Source: an uncultured Lachnospiraceae bacterium (GTDB taxonomy: Bacteria; Bacillota; Clostridia; Lachnospirales; Lachnospiraceae). Taken from it: 7,265 nucleotides of DNA. Positions 4,710-7,265 of this stretch are shown here, piece by piece (positions within the stretch are counted from its first letter, which is position 1; each line of letters begins with the position of its first letter). The position numbers and the translations under genes are program-made. The DNA is taken from contig CAJUTQ010000052.1 in the NCBI GenBank assembly GCA_910589265.1, positions 1 through 7,265 of the forward strand. The letters run 5' to 3'. The notes under the pieces are model-generated. The model did not search any database, was not told the origin of the DNA, and saw nothing but the letters and a program-made list of their open reading frames with translations.

Positions 4710-4770
4710 TCCTATTATATATATGAAAGAATGAATTGCAATAAACAGGGAAAATATGGGAGGGTGTTTC

Positions 4771-5427
4771 ATGGACGTGACTGAACAGGAAAGACGATTT
4801 AATCGCAGGGTAAATTTTTATCTTATGAACAGGATATGGAAATACATTCATGGAAAAAAAGGAAAAGAGATAAGCTTTTTATATGAGCAAATTGGTTTAA
4901 CGGATAATCTTTTCTCAAAAATCATAAGGGACGTTGATTATTCGACCAAGAAATTAGACCAAAAGTGGGGAAAGTATACCTCAATTATGGGTGATGGCTT
5001 AGAGGACTATATGAAGGGCTATCAATTAATCCCTGTAGATGGTATTACAAAGGAAGATTGGGAAAAATATTTGGAGGCACGTTACGCTGAACAGAATGGA
5101 ACACCACTAGAGCAAACAGAGCGTAACAAAATCATGGGGGAGCTTAATGACAAACTGAAGGCGGTCATCAATGGACTTTCAGGAGAAACAAACCAGCCTA
5201 TTGATTTGTTATATTACTTTTGTAAATATGAAAGGGCTAAGGCGATTCAGCGTCCACCATATTACAGGCTTGAAGAATTAGAGAACATACTTTCGGGTCT
5301 AAGTTTTTCACAATGGGAGTCAGCACCAGACAATCTGTTTGAACGGGTCTTTCCCATGCTTAAGAAACAGTACGAACTAGCGGCTACCATAAAAAATTAT
5401 CATCTTTTAAAAAATGAGGACAGGTGA
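4771..5427 (+). CDS. Hypothetical protein (218 residues), possible DNA-binding
   Basis: ATG 4771 is chosen because GGGAGGG (4758-4764) is six bases upstream; the in-frame ATG at 4756 overlaps that site. The protein is soluble, charged and probably all-helical, with no signal or membrane segment. Residues 33-57 (EISFLYEQIGLTDNLFSKIIRD) have the spacing of a helix-turn-helix, with Gly at the turn. They are followed by KKLDQKWGKYTSIMGDGLEDYMKG, a pattern seen in small phage- or element-type regulators. The C-terminal half (FCKYERAKAIQRPPYYRLEELENIL and onward) has no motif I know. It is transcribed alone, from its own promoter to its own terminator. A regulator of the neighbouring mobile-element operons is a reasonable guess but not shown. 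Confidence 0.75.
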   Translation: MDVTEQERRFNRRVNFYLMNRIWKYIHGKKGKEISFLYEQIGLTDNLFSKIIRDVDYSTKKLDQKWGKYTSIMGDGLEDYMKGYQLIPVDGITKEDWEKYLEARYAEQNGTPLEQTERNKIMGELNDKLKAVINGLSGETNQPIDLLYYFCKYERAKAIQRPPYYRLEELENILSGLSFSQWESAPDNLFERVFPMLKKQYELAATIKNYHLLKNEDR

Positions 5428-5450
5428 AAATATAACCTGTTCTCTTTTTT
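5416..5450 (+). terminator. Intrinsic terminator overlapping the stop codon
   Basis: GAGGACAGGT (5416-5425) pairs with ACCTGTTCTC (5435-5444) with one G-U, around a 9-nt loop, followed by TTTTTT (5445-5450). The 5' arm includes the last codons and the first base of the TGA, so the coding sequence itself supplies half the hairpin. Confidence 0.85.
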
Positions 5451-5455
5451 ATCTT

Positions 5456-5591
5456 ACGCATGTCTTATTTTTCTATAACGCATGATATAAACTTACTTCA
5501 GCATCTAAAAATAATGATATATATTCACATAAGAATGATATAAAAACTATATTTTGCATTTATATGCAAATATAAAGATATAAGATATACT
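5456..5591 (+). promoter_or_regulatory. AT-rich, repeat-bearing promoter region
   Basis: ACGCATG occurs at 5456-5462 and 5478-5484, and ATGATATA at 5482-5489, 5514-5521 and 5535-5542. A palindrome, TTTGCAT (5553-5559) with ATGCAAA (5564-5570), follows. TATACT (5586-5591) is a good -10 candidate with only weak -35 matches upstream, which fits activator dependence. These could be binding sites controlling the gene pair that begins at 5844. Confidence 0.35.
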
Positions 5592-5597
5592 GTGAAC

Positions 5598-5693
5598 ATG
5601 AAAGTTAACTACAACATTGGTAAGCGCAAAACCCCAAATAAAGAGAGCAAGCGGGGAAGCACTACAGAATCGGTGACATACAGGAAGCGTTGA
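5598..5693 (+). CDS. Doubtful 31-residue basic ORF in the leader
   Basis: MKVNYNIGKRKTPNKESKRG continues to a TGA. It is Lys/Arg-rich with no good ribosome binding site. A second frame, open from 5642 to the TGA at 5735-5737, reads REQAGKHYRIGDIQEALSPP and looks more protein-like, but it has no start codon apart from an internal TTG. Together they could be a small gene broken by a frameshift near 5640. Alternatively, the segment could be an untranslated structured leader of about 245 nt (for example TCCTC 5695-5699 with GAGGA 5705-5709). I cannot decide between these. Confidence 0.2.
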   Translation: MKVNYNIGKRKTPNKESKRGSTTESVTYRKR

Positions 5694-5843
5694 GTCCTCC
5701 GAAAGAGGATAGGGGTGTAGGGTATGAAGCTGGTTGACATAACATACTTTCATATGCACCTTGATATTAGGGGGCTGCTCGCTCCTCTTATATGGAAAAT
5801 ATTGGATTTCACAAATTATCAGAAAATTAAGGAGGATTTTTAT

Positions 5844-6476
5844 ATGGGTAAGAATTATACAAAAATTAATGAAACAGTCAAAATTTTCTTAACAAAAACA
5901 ATTGGAGAAAATGAACATTGTTCTGTTTACCTGGAGTTATATGGAAATGAGGGACAGTATGGAATGGAAGTGTTTTCCAAGGTAAAAATTAAAGATAAGA
6001 ACTTCAAAAAATACTTATCAACAAGCCTTAACCAATTTGACTTTGATTTCACCGATAATGAGGTAGAGCAGATCAAGGCTCATATTGAACATACATTGTC
6101 CAAAAAAGCAGTAAGGCTAAATGAAGGGTTAAGGTTTGATGAATTGCTGTACAGTTTGTATACATCGGCTCAAAACAATGCTGTAACACCAGAAAGCCAC
6201 TTGTGCATTGACAGTAAAGCGGGATACCTGCTGATTAAATCCGACAAGGAAATTTTTCAGAAAGTTATTTATGATAATGAGGGCTATGGGATAAAAAGTT
6301 TAGATTTCAAAAAGTGGCTGAAACTTCACGACTTTCTGGAAGTAAGTAAAGGACGTAAATATGACTATACCCTGTATAGCGTTGGGAATCAAAGCATACA
6401 GTCAGGTTGTCGATACGTGGCAATTAAATTAAACAAGCTGGATGAATATTGGAACGAAATTAAGGAGGTTGCATAA
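5844..6476 (+). CDS. Hypothetical protein (210 residues) coupled to the methylase
   Basis: The start is ATG 5844, with AAGGAGG (5829-5835) eight bases upstream. The same frame is open back to an ATG at 5724 (40 more residues), but that start has only a weak GGGTGTAGGG before it. The N-terminal half (YTKINETVKIFLTKTIGENEHCSVYLELYG) seems to be mixed alpha/beta. The C-terminal third, with GYLLIKSDKEIFQKV, FKKWLKLHDFLEVSKGRKYDYTLY and RYVAIKL, resembles the winged-helix-like tail found at the end of some phage or element helicase/primase proteins. That resemblance is from memory and tentative. There is no membrane segment. Its stop TAA overlaps the methylase ATG (TAATG), so the two are translationally coupled and probably act together or at the same time. 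Confidence 0.75.
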   Translation: MGKNYTKINETVKIFLTKTIGENEHCSVYLELYGNEGQYGMEVFSKVKIKDKNFKKYLSTSLNQFDFDFTDNEVEQIKAHIEHTLSKKAVRLNEGLRFDELLYSLYTSAQNNAVTPESHLCIDSKAGYLLIKSDKEIFQKVIYDNEGYGIKSLDFKKWLKLHDFLEVSKGRKYDYTLYSVGNQSIQSGCRYVAIKLNKLDEYWNEIKEVA

Positions 6477-7265
6477 TGGCTATTTACACACTTATGAAAT
6501 ATTATGGTTCTAAGCGTCGCATGGTGCCAGTTATTAACTCTTGCCTTCCCAATGATTATAAGGTGTGGATTGAGGGGTTTATGGGTTCTGGGGCAGTTTC
6601 TCTTAACAGGGACTGCCCCCCTACATGCAAAGTCAATATAGTCAATGAAAAGGAATTAGGTATTTACGACTTTTGGAAGGTATTGGCGGATAAAGATAAG
6701 GGGAAAGAGTTGATGAACCTCTTAAAAACAGTAAAAGGGGACAGGGAAGTATTTGACAAAGCACATCGTACAGTGAAATACCCCTCTAAAGATATTTCAG
6801 AGGCAGAATACGCAAAATGTGTTTATTTGGAAACTGTCCTTAGCTTCAATGGCTTGCGTGAACATTATGGCAAGCAGAGAAAAGCAAGAGATTTTCAAAC
6901 AATGGTAGATAAGCATATGAACCCAGTCTATGAAAAATTCCAAAAACAAAATATAAACGTCCTCAACTGGGATATGCTGGATTTATTAAAAGAGATACGA
7001 AACCAACCAGAAGAAATACAAAAGGGAATCATGCTCTATTTAGACCCGCCTTACCTGTTTGATGTACGTGCCCAAAATGCATGTAAGGCATATAAACATG
7101 AGATGTTATACCAAATGCATGTAAATATGCTGGATATCTTACGGCATTTAAAATGCAGGGTACTTCTATCAGGATATCTTAATCAAGGCTATGATTTATA
7201 TTGTGAAATGCTGCTCCCTTACGGCTATCAATGCTATTTTGGCAAAGAATTAAAAAAGACATGCA
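6476..7265 (+). CDS. dam: D12-class DNA adenine (N6) methyltransferase, 3' end cut by window
   Basis: ATG 6476 shares its A with the upstream stop codon and has AAGGAGG (6462-6468) seven bases before it. In total 263 codons are visible with no stop before the window edge; the family is usually 260-300 residues, so most of it is present. The order of motifs matches the Dam/D12 (MethyltransfD12) class. An N-terminal YYGSKRRMV (like KxxGxK) is followed by the S-adenosylmethionine-binding EGFMGSGAV at 33-41. The acidic NEKE is at 57-60, and the catalytic DPPY is at 190-193 (YLDPPYLFD). The enzyme would transfer a methyl group from S-adenosylmethionine to adenine N6 in a short DNA site; the specificity cannot be read from sequence. 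No restriction endonuclease is visible next to it within the window, so it looks like an orphan methylase of a mobile element, used for anti-restriction or regulation. Confidence 0.9.
   Translation, partial: MAIYTLMKYYGSKRRMVPVINSCLPNDYKVWIEGFMGSGAVSLNRDCPPTCKVNIVNEKELGIYDFWKVLADKDKGKELMNLLKTVKGDREVFDKAHRTVKYPSKDISEAEYAKCVYLETVLSFNGLREHYGKQRKARDFQTMVDKHMNPVYEKFQKQNINVLNWDMLDLLKEIRNQPEEIQKGIMLYLDPPYLFDVRAQNACKAYKHEMLYQMHVNMLDILRHLKCRVLLSGYLNQGYDLYCEMLLPYGYQCYFGKELKKTC

Noticed and set aside
5547..5759. 70-codon minus-strand ORF over the leader
   Set aside because: Covers AT-rich promoter DNA and hairpins; no start signal or recognisable product.
5598..5843. Group II intron or known riboswitch
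   Set aside because: No domain V-like sequence, no intron-encoded protein and no riboswitch core I can recognise.

Overview
This is an AT-rich window with consensus AAGGAGG ribosome binding sites, sigma-70-like promoters and hairpin-plus-T-tract terminators. It looks like a Gram-positive Firmicute, most likely a gut clostridium of the Lachnospiraceae type. The secreted proteins with choline-binding-like aromatic/glycine repeats fit that group. A small serine recombinase, several unrecognised small genes and an orphan-looking DNA adenine methylase suggest an integrated or plasmid-borne mobile element, at least from about 2.8 kb rightward. The taxon and the element type are inferences.

Layout. 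(1) Bases 1-1143 carry no convincing protein gene but are rich in short structure. There is a possible mini transcription unit (about 292-519) with a 27-codon ORF and a good terminator, three copies of a TAGAGGT-type repeat, and a compact multi-hairpin element (870-977). A reverse-strand promoter (983-1011) lies exactly where that element could be transcribed as a small RNA. A terminator-like hairpin (1056-1094) precedes the first gene. (2) Bases 1144-2569 hold two tandem paralogous exported proteins. Their 135-residue mature N-terminal blocks are 91% identical, their tails are unrelated, and a strong terminator follows (2588-2624). (3) Bases 2625-3121 are intergenic, with a second terminator and then a resolvase-site-like set of inverted and direct repeats. 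These overlap a TTGACA promoter upstream of the recombinase. (4) Bases 3122-4446 form a three-gene operon: a serine recombinase, a 59-residue protein and a 161-residue protein, closed by a 15-bp terminator stem (4482-4521). (5) Bases 4522-4770 hold G-rich tandem repeats, an inverted repeat and a promoter. They lead to a single-gene unit (4771-5427) whose terminator overlaps its stop codon. (6) Bases 5451-5843 are an AT-rich promoter-like region plus a roughly 245-nt leader with overlapping short open frames. (7) Bases 5844-7265 hold an unrecognised 210-residue protein, translationally coupled (TAATG) to a D12-class DNA adenine methylase that runs off the right edge.

How the genes may work together: the recombinase probably represses its own promoter by binding the overlapping inverted repeat, and could resolve multimers or invert or integrate DNA. 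The methylase and its coupled partner look like accessory genes of a mobile element. The two exported proteins are probably surface or matrix proteins sharing one anchoring module. The parts that could be undescribed are the structured non-coding block at 541-1103 and the function of the paired exported proteins.
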